Source: Duganella sp. OV510
Lineage (GTDB): Bacteria > Pseudomonadota > Gammaproteobacteria > Burkholderiales > Burkholderiaceae_D
Direction of reading: 5' to 3'
Assembly: GCF_900100205.1 (NCBI RefSeq)
Contig: NZ_FNEQ01000003.1
Coordinates: 434,001-498,000, forward strand
Length of the DNA: 64,000 bases
The position numbers and the translations under genes were made by a program. Shown here one piece after another: positions 29,615 through 39,500 of the stretch (position 1 is its first letter; each line of letters starts with the position of its first letter). The notes beneath the pieces are model-generated. The model made no database searches and was not told the origin of the DNA. It worked only from the letters and a program-made list of their open reading frames with translations.

Positions 29615-30523
29615 TCAGCCGAGATAGGCCGCCAGTTCTTCCGGCGCGCCTTGCGGGAACGCCTCCTTCAGATACGCCAGAAATGCCGATACGCGTGCGC
29701 TGAGCAGGCGCCGCGACGGATACAGCACCCATAGCTCGATATCCGGCGCATCCAGCTCTCCCCAGTGCACCAGCGTACCGTCCACCAGATCGCCGCTGAC
29801 CAGCGACACCGGCAGGCAGGCCGCGCCCGCACCGGCGCGCACAGCGTCCCGCACCATGATCATCGACGATAGCGACAGCACCGGCTCGATCGCGATATCC
29901 TCGGTCCCCGCGCCGGCACGCAAGCGCCAGGTCTTGGCCGGCGTGACGGTGCCGGTGCCTGTGCCGGTGCCGCGCACCACCGCCGGCACGGCCGCGCCAT
30001 CCTCCGGGCGTGCCAGCTCAGGGCTGGCCACCACCATCATCCGGTCGCGCAGGAAGATGCGCCCAACCAGGTTGGCGTCCGCATCCGGGTTGACGCGAAT
30101 CGCCAGGTCAAACCCTTCTTCCACCATGTCGACACTGCGGTCTTCGGTGCTCACCTCCAGCCGCACCGCTGGATACTTGCGCGCGTAGCCTGCGGCCAGC
30201 TTGCCCATCGCTGTCTGCGAGAACAGCAGCGGAGCACTGATGCGCAAGCGGCCATGCGGTGCAACGCCGCCTTGCGCGATCTCCGCCGCTGCTGCGTCGA
30301 TCTCGGTCAGCAGCGCGCCGGTACGCTGGTGCAGCGCCTGTCCCTCCTGCGTGAGCTTGAGCGTGCGTCCTCCGCGCTCGAACAGCCGCAGAGCGAGACT
30401 GCTTTCAAGTTCCGCCACGCGGCGCGACAAGGTCGCCTTCGGACGGCCCGAGATGCGCGCGGCGCGCCCGAAGCCGCCGTGACGGGCGACCAGATTGAAA
30501 TCGGCAAGGGCCAGCAAATCCAT
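29615..30523 (-). CDS. LysR family transcriptional regulator
   Basis: A 302-residue regulator. The N-terminal winged helix-turn-helix covers residues 1-60 (ADFNLVARHGGFGRAARISG with ATLSRRVAELE as recognition helix), followed by the linker helix and a two-lobed effector-binding domain. A low-complexity Gly-Thr run (RGTGTGTGTVTPAKT) interrupts the effector domain near residue 195. The frame is open 366 bases further upstream into the neighbour, but MDLLALADF at 30523 is the family start. Divergent from the NmrA-like gene 103 bases away, which it probably controls. Confidence 0.93.
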   Translation of the reverse strand: MDLLALADFNLVARHGGFGRAARISGRPKATLSRRVAELESSLALRLFERGGRTLKLTQEGQALHQRTGALLTEIDAAAAEIAQGGVAPHGRLRISAPLLFSQTAMGKLAAGYARKYPAVRLEVSTEDRSVDMVEEGFDLAIRVNPDADANLVGRIFLRDRMMVVASPELARPEDGAAVPAVVRGTGTGTGTVTPAKTWRLRAGAGTEDIAIEPVLSLSSMIMVRDAVRAGAGAACLPVSLVSGDLVDGTLVHWGELDAPDIELWVLYPSRRLLSARVSAFLAYLKEAFPQGAPEELAAYLG

Positions 30524-30626
30524 ATGTTCCACCTGTGAGACAGTCTGTCCAAATATAGCATCTTTCGGACCGTGCACGAGATGCCTACCATAGGAACTGT
30601 CATCAATCACAACCCGGAGAACTTCC

Positions 30627-31490
30627 ATGACTATTCTTGTAACCGGCGCCACCGGTAAAGTTGGCACCCAAGTGATCGAACAACTGCTCAAACGCGGCGC
30701 CAATGTGCGTGCGCTGGTCCGCAATCCCGCCAGCGCCAGCTTGCCGGACGGCGTCAGCGTCGTGCAGGGCGACCTGCTCGATCCCGATTCGCTGCGTACC
30801 GCCATGGCGGGCGTATCCACGCTGTTCCTGCTGAACGCGGTGGCGGCGGATGAAGTCACGCAGGCCTTGATCGCGCTGAACGTCGCCAAAGAGGTTGGCG
30901 TGCGCCACGTGGTCTACCTGTCGGTGATCCACAGCGACGTGTATGTGAACGTGCCGCACTTCGCCGGCAAGCTGGTGGTCGAACGCATGATCGAGCAGAT
31001 GGGCTTCAGCGCTACCATCCTGCGCCCTGCCTACTTCATGGACAACGACGTCACCATCAAGGACGTGGTGACCGGCTATGGCGTCTACCCGATGCCGGTC
31101 GGCGCCAAAGGGCTGGCGATGATCGACGTGCGCGACATCGGCGAGATCGCCGCGCTTGAACTGCTGCGCCGTGACCAGTCACCAGAACCGCTGCCACTGG
31201 AGCACATCACGCTGGTGGGACCGCAAACACTGACCGGCGCCGACCTCGCGGCGGCATGGTCGGCGGTGCTGGGACGGCAGATCGCCTACGGCGGCGATGA
31301 CACCAGCGCGTTCGAACAAAACCTGCGCAACTTCATGCCGCACTGGATGGCCTACGACATGCGCCTGATGAGCGAACGCTTTCTGACCGACGGCATGCTG
31401 CCGCAAGCCGGTGACGTCGAACGCCTGACCAGGCTGCTGGGGCGTCCGCTGCGACGCTACCGCGATTTCGCCGCCGCCATCGCCAGCTAA
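30627..31490 (+). CDS. NmrA-like NAD(P)-binding protein
   Basis: A 287-residue atypical short-chain dehydrogenase. The dinucleotide motif TGATGKVG lies at residues 6-13, then the basic residues ALVRNP suited to NADPH. The catalytic Tyr-xxx-Lys of classical SDRs is not evident in the expected place, as in NmrA and HSCARG redox sensors or the quinone reductase QorB. Divergence from a LysR regulator gene fits an inducible redox or detoxification enzyme. The RBS is CCGGAGAA. Followed 18 bases later by an EamA exporter that may share the transcript. Confidence 0.88.
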   Translation: MTILVTGATGKVGTQVIEQLLKRGANVRALVRNPASASLPDGVSVVQGDLLDPDSLRTAMAGVSTLFLLNAVAADEVTQALIALNVAKEVGVRHVVYLSVIHSDVYVNVPHFAGKLVVERMIEQMGFSATILRPAYFMDNDVTIKDVVTGYGVYPMPVGAKGLAMIDVRDIGEIAALELLRRDQSPEPLPLEHITLVGPQTLTGADLAAAWSAVLGRQIAYGGDDTSAFEQNLRNFMPHWMAYDMRLMSERFLTDGMLPQAGDVERLTRLLGRPLRRYRDFAAAIAS

Positions 31491-31508
31491 TGCTGATACC
31501 ATAAGGCG

Positions 31509-32423
31509 ATGACCACATCGCCTTCCACCTTCAGCAGCCGCGACCTCCTTTCCGCCCTCCTCGTGGTGATTATCTGGGGCACCAATTTCGTCGCGATGAA
31601 GGTGGGCTTGCGCAGCCTGACGCCATTCCAGCTGGGGGCCGCGCGCTACATCTTCGCTGTGCTGCCGCTGATTATCTTCATCAGGCCGCCCAGGCTGCCC
31701 GCGAAGTGGGTGATCGCTTACGGCCTGAGCCAAGGTGTAGGCCAGTTCGGCCTGCTGTTTTTGTCGCTGAAGGTGGGCATGTCCGCCTCGCTGGCCTCGG
31801 TCATCCTGCAAACGCAGGTCTTTTTCACCGCCATCTTCGGCTTCATGCTGCTGAAGGAGCACACCAGCCGCGCGCTGCTGGCCGGCCTGGGTCTGGCCGC
31901 ATTGGGCCTGGGCTGCTTCGCCATGAACTTCTTCGAAACGGGGCACGTCAGCGATATTACGCCGGCCGGCTTTGCGCTGTGCCTGACCGCCGCCGCCATG
32001 TGGGCCGCCTCCAACATCGTGGTGCGCGGCGCGCAGAAGGCCGCGCCGGGATTCGACGTGGTCAGCTTCATGGTCTGGTGCAGCCTGGTGCCCATCATTC
32101 CCTTCATGCTGCTGTCGCTGGCGTTTGACGATCCGGCCACGCGCTGGCAATGGACCGATGCGCCGTACACCACCTGGATCGCGGTGGCCTACCTGGGCTG
32201 GATGGCCACCATCCTCGGCTACGCCATGTGGACCCGGCTGCTGAAGCGCCATCCGGTCAACCGCGTGGCGCCGTTCAGCCTGGGCGTGCCGGTGGCCGGC
32301 ATCAGCTCCGGCATGCTGATCCTGGGTGACAGCATCAACGGCTGGCAATGGACCGGTATCGCGCTGGTGGTCGCCGCTTTGGTCTGCACGATGTTTGCCG
32401 GCCGCTGGCTGGATCGCACCTAA
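31509..32423 (+). CDS. EamA/DMT superfamily transporter
   Basis: Integral membrane protein of 304 residues with ten predicted helices in two EamA repeats (about 10-140 and 155-295). The first repeat has VVIIWGTNFVAMKVGL, typical of the family. It resembles O-acetylserine/cysteine exporter EamA or related metabolite exporters, but substrate cannot be assigned. It starts 18 bases after the NmrA-like gene. The stop codon is part of an 8-base inverted repeat (32421-32440). Confidence 0.9.
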   Translation: MTTSPSTFSSRDLLSALLVVIIWGTNFVAMKVGLRSLTPFQLGAARYIFAVLPLIIFIRPPRLPAKWVIAYGLSQGVGQFGLLFLSLKVGMSASLASVILQTQVFFTAIFGFMLLKEHTSRALLAGLGLAALGLGCFAMNFFETGHVSDITPAGFALCLTAAAMWAASNIVVRGAQKAAPGFDVVSFMVWCSLVPIIPFMLLSLAFDDPATRWQWTDAPYTTWIAVAYLGWMATILGYAMWTRLLKRHPVNRVAPFSLGVPVAGISSGMLILGDSINGWQWTGIALVVAALVCTMFAGRWLDRT

Positions 32424-32440
32424 GTTATACGCATAACTTA
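32421..32440. repeat. short inverted repeat after the EamA gene
   Basis: TAAGTTAT and ATAACTTA flank ACGC. It includes the EamA stop codon and precedes the leader of the small-gene pair. The stem is AT-rich without a T-run. It could be a weak terminator or an operator. Function unknown. Confidence 0.4.
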
Positions 32441-32525
32441 TAGCTCGTATCACAAATCAAAAGTTTATTTATTACTGAAAGCGGAGCATACTGCAACGCA
32501 ACAAACGTGATAAATGGAGCTTCTG

Positions 32526-32747
32526 ATGAGCACAACGAGCTATACCACCATCAACGACACTGGCTACTTCGCCAATGTTGCCACTGCAGTACGCCAGCTG
32601 TTCGCAGCCGTGTTCGCCGTACAGCCAGGTATGTCGCAGCGCAACAAAGAAGAAACCATCTGGTGGCTCAACAGCATGGCGAATGACTGCGAATTGCACT
32701 CGCCTGGCTTGTCCGCCGAACTGCGTCACTTCGCATCGCGTGCTTAA
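32526..32747 (+). CDS. small hypothetical protein
   Basis: A 73-residue protein. It has a central hydrophobic amphipathic stretch (VATAVRQLFAAVFA, about 18-31) and a C-terminal part with NKEETIWWLNSMANDCEL. An in-frame ATG lies 12 bases upstream (32514); the one at 32526 has GGAG at a good distance. No family recognised. It is followed 26 bases later by a 31-codon gene with its own RBS, and the pair ends at one terminator, so they form a two-gene unit. Confidence 0.7.
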   Translation: MSTTSYTTINDTGYFANVATAVRQLFAAVFAVQPGMSQRNKEETIWWLNSMANDCELHSPGLSAELRHFASRA

Positions 32748-32773
32748 TTAACCGAATTCACTGGAGAACAACT

Positions 32774-32869
32774 ATGCTGACCATCATCGAAAACCTGCCT
32801 GCCGCTATTGCCCTGTCTGGCCTGGTATTGCGCCTCTACCTGGGTCGCAAGCCAGAAACCAAAGAGTAA
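32774..32869 (+). CDS. 31-residue microprotein
   Basis: Encodes a 31-residue peptide beginning MLTIIENLPAAIALSGLVL and ending in a charged tail (RKPETKE). A hydrophobic stretch covers residues about 9-23, so membrane association is possible. CTGGAG precedes the ATG by 7 bases, and the stop is followed by a strong terminator, which together argue that it is translated. Too short to assign to a family. Confidence 0.6.
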   Translation: MLTIIENLPAAIALSGLVLRLYLGRKPETKE

Positions 32870-32895
32870 GCTGCACAGCAACCAGGCAAAATGGC

Positions 32896-32932
32896 AAAAA
32901 GCCCCGGCACGCGCAAGCGGCCGGGGCTTTTT
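32896..32932. terminator. bidirectional rho-independent terminator
   Basis: Arms GCCCCGGC (32901-32908) and GCCGGGGC (32920-32927) are flanked by five A before and five T after. It serves the small-gene pair on the plus strand and the amino-acid permease gene on the minus strand. Confidence 0.92.
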
Positions 32933-32947
32933 AATGGCTGAACCGGT

Positions 32948-34411
32948 TTAGTTCAGGCGCGAGTTGCGCATGCCGTACAGCAGGTAGGTCAGCACTGCTG
33001 CCGTCATCCAGATCGCAAACACCGTGTAGGTCGTCATCGACAAGCCGAACATCAGGTACAGGCAGGCGGCAATGCTCAGGCCCGGCACCAGGTACGGGCC
33101 GCCAGGCACGCGGAAGCCTTTCTCGGCCGTTGGACCTTCCTTGCGGCGCATCACCGGCACTGCCAGCGACACCACGCTGAACGCCGTCAGCGTGCCCATG
33201 CTGACCATGTCCCACAGGAAGGTGGCATCGACAAAGCCGGCCACCAGGCCCACCACGATGCAGACGATCAGCGTATTCTGGGTCGGCGCGCCGGTGCGTG
33301 GGCTGACCTTGCGGAAGGTCGGCGAAATCAGGCCGTCCTTGGCGATGGCGTACAGGATGCGGGTCTGGCCATAGATGGTTACCAGCGTCACGCTGAACAC
33401 CGACACCACGGCGCCAGCTGCCAGCACCAGCGCCGGCCAGGTCTGGCCGGTGACGTTTTGCAGGATCACGGCCAGGCCGGCTTCCTGGCCGGCGAACTTG
33501 GCCGCCGGCTGCGCGCCCATCGCAGCGACCGCCACCAGCATGTAGAAGATGGTGACGATAACCAGCGCCGCCAGAATGCCGATCGGCACATTGCGTTTGG
33601 GATTTTTCACTTCTTCACCGGCGGTGGCCACGGTGTCCAGGCCGATGAAGGAGAAGAACACGGTGGCCGCCGCCGCTGTCACGCCGGCGGCGCCGGTGAA
33701 GTGCACGCCGTCCGGGCTGAAGAATGGGTGGAAGTTGTTGATGTCAAAACCGCTGAAGGCGATCACCACGAAGAAAATCAGGATGGCCAGCTTGATCAGC
33801 ACCATGATGGCATTGGTGGTGGCCGACTCCTTGGCGCCGCGGATCAGCAGCAGACAGCACAGCGCCACCAGGATGATCGGCGGCAGGTTGATGTGGCCGC
33901 TGCGGAATTCGATACCGTGCGTGGCGGTGGCGACGATGCTCGGTGAGCGCAACATCTCGGGGATGTGCCAGCCAAACGCGTTGTTGAGGAAGTTGTTTAG
34001 ATAATCCGACCAGCCGATGGCCACGGCGCTGGCGGCCAGGCCGTATTCCAGCAGCAGGCAGGCGGCCATGATGAAGGCCAGGAATTCGCCGACGGTGGCG
34101 TAGGCAAACGAATACGAGGAACCGGAGGCGGGAATGCGGAACGACAGTTCGGCGTAGCACAGCGCGGTCAGGCCGGCGGTGATGGCGGCGATCAGGAAGG
34201 ACAGGATCACCGATGGGCCAGCCTTGGGTACGGCCTCCACCATGGTGAAGAAAATGCCGGTGCCGATGGTGGCGCCGACACCAATCATCGTCAGGGGAAA
34301 CAGGCCGACGGAGCGGTGCAGGGAGTTGCTGCTTGAAGCTTGTTCGGTATTCTTATTGTCGACCGGCTTGGTACGGGTCAGTTTCTGGACCAACGTTTGG
34401 TTCACAGGCAT
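32948..34411 (-). CDS. APC family amino-acid permease, cationic amino-acid transporter-like
   Basis: Twelve to fourteen-helix membrane transporter of 487 residues. The first helix bears GVGATIGTGIFF, the substrate carboxylate-binding motif of the APC superfamily. IPASGSSYSFAYATVGEF and FFSFIGLDTVATAGEEVKNP are typical of the cationic amino-acid transporter (CAT/YfnA) group. It would import amino acids by proton symport. Its place about 1 kb from the arginine-degrading cluster makes arginine or another basic amino acid a reasonable guess. It is a separate transcription unit with its own terminator. Confidence 0.9.
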   Translation of the reverse strand: MPVNQTLVQKLTRTKPVDNKNTEQASSSNSLHRSVGLFPLTMIGVGATIGTGIFFTMVEAVPKAGPSVILSFLIAAITAGLTALCYAELSFRIPASGSSYSFAYATVGEFLAFIMAACLLLEYGLAASAVAIGWSDYLNNFLNNAFGWHIPEMLRSPSIVATATHGIEFRSGHINLPPIILVALCCLLLIRGAKESATTNAIMVLIKLAILIFFVVIAFSGFDINNFHPFFSPDGVHFTGAAGVTAAAATVFFSFIGLDTVATAGEEVKNPKRNVPIGILAALVIVTIFYMLVAVAAMGAQPAAKFAGQEAGLAVILQNVTGQTWPALVLAAGAVVSVFSVTLVTIYGQTRILYAIAKDGLISPTFRKVSPRTGAPTQNTLIVCIVVGLVAGFVDATFLWDMVSMGTLTAFSVVSLAVPVMRRKEGPTAEKGFRVPGGPYLVPGLSIAACLYLMFGLSMTTYTVFAIWMTAAVLTYLLYGMRNSRLN

Positions 34412-34480
34412 TCCTTGTGGGAGGTTTGTTCGGGCAAAAACACAGCGATTATAGGGCCTTCCGGTCCGCTGTCGCTAAAG

Positions 34481-34500
34481 GTATTTTGTGCCTAAAATAC
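34481..34500. promoter_or_regulatory. inverted repeat upstream of the amino-acid permease
   Basis: GTATTTT and AAAATAC flank GTGCCT, 70 bases upstream of the permease start. The 13-base string AGGTATTTTGTGC that begins at 34479 recurs in the gap upstream of gdhB (41249-41261). Candidate shared operator, with no regulator assigned. Confidence 0.35.
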
Positions 34501-34610
34501 AACCTCGTTACAAGTGCTTACTTTTGATACAGCGGCGTGTATAGATTGCAAACAGGCGTCAGGTTACTCTTGAGGCAAGAGTTACTCAAAGCCAAGAGGA
34601 GAACCTAGCC

Positions 34611-34730
34611 ATGCCGATTAAAAAGATTCCAACCGTATCCCGCCGCGTTCACCCGGCAGCCCTCACCGGCGCCGCCATGATACTGGTCGGCCTGGCCATC
34701 ACCTTGACCGCGCTGATCGTCCGCGCCTAA
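34611..34730 (+). CDS. 39-residue single-helix microprotein
   Basis: Encodes 39 residues: a basic N-terminus (MPIKKIPTVSRRVHP) and one hydrophobic helix (about 16-37, ending LTALIVRA). Such positive-inside small proteins sit in the inner membrane. An AAGAGGAGAA Shine-Dalgarno precedes the ATG with good spacing, and a 7-base inverted repeat (34566-34572 with 34576-34582) lies in the leader. Divergent from the amino-acid permease. Family unknown. Confidence 0.62.
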   Translation: MPIKKIPTVSRRVHPAALTGAAMILVGLAITLTALIVRA

Positions 34731-34808
34731 GCTCATCAAATCAGCAGCGTCATGCCAGCCTGACGTGCCTCTTTAAACTGAACGAACTCGACGCGGCCGC
34801 AAGGTGGG

Positions 34809-35348
34809 TCAGGCCAGGGCGTCGACGTTGTTGCCGAGCTTGTCGGCGCTGGTGCTGGCAGCGGCGGACTTGGCCGCTTGGGCCATGTCGTACACCAGCT
34901 GTTCCTGTTGCGTGACGGTGCCGTCTTCGTTTTTGTCGGCGGCTTCGTAGGTTTTGGTGGCGCTGCTGGCGCCTGCCGCACTCGCGCCACCGGCACCACC
35001 CGCGCCGCCCGCCCCACCCGCACCGCTCGCGCCTTGTGGGCCGCCTTCACCGCCGCCTTGCGGACGTGGGGGTTTAAAGTCGCCGCTCTTGATGGCCGAG
35101 GTCAGGTCGTCTTGCGTGATCGAACCGGTTCCCTCCTTGTCGACCGCATCGTATTGCTTGGTCGCGTCTTCGGACGACACGCCTTTGGATTCCAGACCTT
35201 TAACGAATTCGTCTTTGGTGACCGAACCGTCGGTGTTGGTATCCATATCGCTGAAAACTTTGGCGGCGAAGCGCGCCGCGCCTTTCGATGGATCGAAGGT
35301 GGTGGCGCTGGCGGCGGTACTGCTGGACAGGCTGCTGATGGTACTCAT
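34809..35348 (-). CDS. EF-hand calcium-binding protein with Gly-Ala linker
   Basis: A 179-residue protein with three EF-hand loops: 36-47 (DTNTDGSVTKDE), 70-81 (DKEGTGSITQDD) and 138-149 (DKNEDGTVTQQE). The first and third keep Glu at position 12, whereas the second ends in Asp and so may bind weakly or prefer Mg. Between loops two and three runs a low-complexity Gly/Ala/Ser stretch (about 98-130). There is no classical signal peptide. The N-terminus is Ser/Thr-rich. It resembles bacterial EF-hand proteins of the calmodulin-like type with unknown targets. The GC-rich repeat could expand or contract. Confidence 0.85.
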   Translation of the reverse strand: MSTISSLSSSTAASATTFDPSKGAARFAAKVFSDMDTNTDGSVTKDEFVKGLESKGVSSEDATKQYDAVDKEGTGSITQDDLTSAIKSGDFKPPRPQGGGEGGPQGASGAGGAGGAGGAGGASAAGASSATKTYEAADKNEDGTVTQQEQLVYDMAQAAKSAAASTSADKLGNNVDALA

Positions 35349-35441
35349 GGCTCTTACTCCGTAGTTAAGGACAATGTTGTACCTATTAACGAACCAAACC
35401 AGGAATCTATAAGCCCTGCAGAGTGTAAAGACGGGTAAAGA

Positions 35442-36518
35442 TCAGCCGACCCGCACCACCATCAGCCCTGCCCGCAGTCCCACCCGCACATCGGGATTCG
35501 GGAACACCACCAGCTCTTCCGCATGCTGCACCGTATAGACGGTATCACCATCGCGCGCAATCTCTTCGCCTTGTTTCATGGCGGTGAAGTTATGCGTCTC
35601 TTTGCCGAAGGCCATCTTGAACTGGTCACTCAGCTTGATGATCTGGCGCGCGGTGTTGAAGATGTGCGGACGCTGCGTGACCGCGCGTTTGGGCGCACCG
35701 CGCAGCAGGTCATCCAGCGCCTGCGAGGCGTCCTTGAACTGCGCCAGGTCGTTCTGCCCCAGCGTGCCGATGCGACCCAGTTCTATCGTGGTGCCGGCCG
35801 CCGCGTGGTGCTCGGCCGAATAGTAGCTATAGGTGCCCACCGATGCCGGATTCATGATGATGGCGCCGATGCCGGCAAGGCCCAGCCAGTCGATCAACTG
35901 GCCGCGCGCCTGGTCGGCGATCAGCTCCGGCACAATGGCGAAGGTGGGATACACCGATGGCCGAATGGCCGTGTGCAGATCGAGGTGCCAGCGCTCCGGG
36001 CCGGCATCCTTGAAAAAGTCCGTGGTGGCGGAGATCATCACATCGGCGCGCGCGGCTTCGGCGGTGCCTTCCAGCGTGCCGCGCTGTTCGCGGAACATGC
36101 GGTTCAGGTCCGCGTCGATGAAGCGCTTGCCGGCGCGGATGGCGCCGATATTGCCGACGCAGAGCATCAGGTCCACCGCCAGCGCGGACGGCTGATGCGA
36201 CAAGGCGTCCAGCAGGTAAGCCACGACTTCGATCGGTCCCGTCTCGTCGCCATGCACGCCGACGGAGATCAGCACCGCCGGGCGCGCGGCGCCACGCGGG
36301 CCGCCGATGGCTGCGGACACACGCTCACTGGCCGGGCCGGCCGCATGGGCCGGCTGCGGCACAGCGGCTACGTTGCCGGCGGCACGGATCGTGATGATGC
36401 CGTCCGCCGGCTCGGCGACCTCAAAGCCGGCCGCCGTGAAGCGCGGTGCGATGGCGCTGAAGTCCGCTTCCGCGAGGGCGCGGACCGCCGGTGGCAATGC
36501 TGCTGGCAACTCACTCAT
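35442..36518 (-). CDS. astE: succinylglutamate desuccinylase
   Basis: Last step of the AST pathway: hydrolysis of N-succinylglutamate to succinate and glutamate. It is a zinc enzyme of the AstE/aspartoacylase branch of M14. Ligands H89 and E92 lie in VHGDETGPIE and H182 in HLDLHTAIRPS. Length 358 is close to the family norm. It starts 4 bases after the gdhB stop, so glutamate release and glutamate oxidation are encoded side by side. Distal gene of the minus-strand arginine cluster. No clear terminator is visible after it. Confidence 0.93.
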   Translation of the reverse strand: MSELPAALPPAVRALAEADFSAIAPRFTAAGFEVAEPADGIITIRAAGNVAAVPQPAHAAGPASERVSAAIGGPRGAARPAVLISVGVHGDETGPIEVVAYLLDALSHQPSALAVDLMLCVGNIGAIRAGKRFIDADLNRMFREQRGTLEGTAEAARADVMISATTDFFKDAGPERWHLDLHTAIRPSVYPTFAIVPELIADQARGQLIDWLGLAGIGAIIMNPASVGTYSYYSAEHHAAAGTTIELGRIGTLGQNDLAQFKDASQALDDLLRGAPKRAVTQRPHIFNTARQIIKLSDQFKMAFGKETHNFTAMKQGEEIARDGDTVYTVQHAEELVVFPNPDVRVGLRAGLMVVRVG

Positions 36519-36522
36519 CGCC

Positions 36523-39500
36523 TTAGGCCGTCAACGCCGCAGTGCTGGCATTGACCGCTTCGGACAAGGCCCACACGTCCAGCATCGCCTGCTCCAGATC
36601 CGTCGCCAGCGCATAGCCCGACAAGCCCAGCGTGTTGGCGACGACTTCCACCGCCTCCAGCGCCGAATGGTCGCCAGTCGCATGCTTGAGCACTTGCGAC
36701 AGCAAGCGTTGCTGCGTGCGGCGCAGCGCATTCTGAGCGTAGGCGCGCAACTGCTCCTGCGAACGGCTGGTGGCCGGCAGTTTCAGGCCACGCTCCAGCG
36801 TATCGATGCCAACCTGTGCGCGCAGCGCCAGACCCACCTGCAGGAAGGCCGGCAAGTCCATGCCCGCCGGACGCGAAACCGACAGCGCGGCAAACACAAA
36901 TGCCGCCACCGCCTCGATCGCATCCACCGCCATCCACGCACGCGCAAATTCCGCGCGCAGGCCGGCGGTCAGCTCGGCTTCCGACTGGCCGCTGACTGGC
37001 GTCAGCTGCGCCAGCGTTTCCGGATTGGCGAACAGGCGCGTCAACTCGCCGACGCCATTGCGCAGCTGGTCGCCAGGCACCGACAGCGCGCCTTCAATCA
37101 CAGCCTTCTGCAGCACGCGGCTATGCGCATCAACCTTGATCGACACGGCACGCGGCACCTTCAGCGCGTCTTCGTCCAGCGTGTTGTAGACCGGCGCCAG
37201 GTTCAGCGCGGACCATGCCTGGCCCCAGGCCAGGATCACATCCGCTTCATCAACGCCATGTTCACCGGCCAGCTGGCGCAGCATCAGCGGACCACAGCGG
37301 TTCACCGATTCATTCGCCAGCACGGTGGCCAGGATGGCGTTGGCCAGCGGGTGCGCCAGCGCCGGACGCGTTGCCACCAGCAGGTCCGGGAAGTACGGCT
37401 TCAGCACCGACTCGGCCCAGCTGTTCTCGATCAAAGGCAACGCCGACAGCATGCGCTTGTAACGATTCTTGACGTTGGCGATCACCACCGCCAGTTCCGG
37501 CGTAGTCAGGCCGCGGCCATCGGCCTTGCGGCGCGCCAGCTCAGCCACCGATGGCAACTGCTCCAGTTCACGCGACAGCGCACCCTCTTCTTCCAGCGAT
37601 GCGATCAGCGCGGCATAGCCATCCTGCACATCCGCATCAACCTGCGCCTGCAACTCGCGCACCAGCAGCTGCGTTTGCAGCGTGTTGTCGCGCAGGACCA
37701 GGCGTTCGATATCGTCGGTCATCTCGTTGAGGATGCGGTTGCGGTCCGCTTCACTCAACTGGCCGGCGTTCATTTCCACATCCAGCCACATCTTCGCGTT
37801 CACCTCGTGGTCCGAGCAGTCGACGCCGGCCGAGTTGTCGATCGCATCGGTGAAGATGCGGCCGCCGGACAACGCGAATTCGATACGGCCGGCCTGCGTC
37901 GCGCCCAGATTGCCGCCTTCGGTGACAACCTTGCAGCGCAGTTCATTGCCGTTGACGCGGATGTTGTCGTTGGCACGGTCCTTCACTTGCGCATGCGTTT
38001 CGGTCGAGGCTTTGATATAGGTGCCGATGCCGCCGTTGTAGAACAGGTCCACCGGCGCCAGCAGGATGCGGTGCATCAGTTCTTCAGGCGCCAGCGCGGT
38101 TTCTTCGATGTCCAGCGCCGCGCGGATTTCCGGCGACAGTTCAATCGACCGCGCGTTACGCGGGAACACGCCGCCGCCCTTCGAGATCAGTTCCTTGTTG
38201 TAGTCTTCCCACGAGGAGCGCGGCAGCGCGAACATGCGCTCGCGTTCCTTGAACGATGCTTCCATGTCCGGATTCGGATCGAGGAAGATATGGCGGTGAT
38301 CGAACGCCGCCACGATTTTCAGCTTGCGCGACAACAGCGCGCCGTTGCCGAACACGTCGCCCGACATATCGCCGACGCCTACCATGGTGACCGGCTGCGC
38401 GTGGATATCGTGATCCATTTCGTAGAAGTGGCGCTTGACCGCTTCGAACGCGCCCTTGGCGGTGATGCCCATCTTCTTGTGGTCATAGCCGTTGGAGCCG
38501 CCCGACGCGAACGCGTCGCCCAGCCAGAAGCCGCGCTGTACGGCGATGCCGTTGGCGATGTCGGAGAAGGTTGCGGTGCCCTTGTCGGCAGCCACCACCA
38601 GGTAAGGATCGTTACCGTCATAGCAGATGGTGTCCGCAGGCGACACGATATTGCCCAGCACGCGGTTGTCGGTGACTTCCAGCAGGCTGGAAATGAACAG
38701 GCGGTAGACTGCTTCGCCTTCGGCGGCAATCACCTCACGGGTAGCGTCTTTCGGCATCAGCTTGCAGACGAAACCGCCCTTGGCGCCGGCCGGCACGATG
38801 ACGGCGTTCTTCACCATCTGCGCTTTCACCAGGCCGAGGACTTCGGTGCGGTAGTCTTCCATGCGATCCGACCAGCGCAGACCGCCGCGTGCCACCGGGC
38901 CGCCGCGCAGGTGCACGCCTTCGAAACGGCGCGAGAACACGAAGATCTCGCGGAACGGACGCGGCTCCGGTACCAGCAGCAGATTGCTGGTGTCGAACTT
39001 GAAGATAATCTTGTCGCCCTGCTGGCCGTTCTGGAAGTAGCTGGTGCGCAGCGTGGCGCCGATCAGCGTGGCCATCGCACCCAGCACTTCTTCGCTGTCG
39101 GCGTGGTTGATGGCCGGCAGGCGGCTCTTGATGTCAGCCAGCTTGTCCACGGCGGCAGCGCGGGTGGCGTCATCGTTGGCCGGGTCGAAGCGCTGCAGGA
39201 AGGCGTCCACCAGCTCTTTCACCAGCGCTGGCTGCTTGCGCAGCGTCTCGGCCATGTAGCGCACCGAGAAGCGCGGGCTGGCCTGGCGCCAGTAGCTCAT
39301 GTAGGCGCGCACCAGCTGCACTTCGCGCACACTCAGGCCACCCTCGACCACCAGGCCGTTCAGGCGGCCGTCTTCAGCCTCGTTGTTGAACAGCGCGGCG
39401 AACAGTTCTTCCGCCACCGGCACGATTTCTTCCTTGGCCAGCTTGGCGGCGCTGGCGGCGTCCACCGACAGGCTGGTGACGTAATGACGTTCGCCGTTCA

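Noticed and set aside
32421..32440. Inverted repeat after the EamA gene as an intrinsic terminator
   Set aside because: The stem is AT-rich and no T-run follows, so it is kept as a repeat only.
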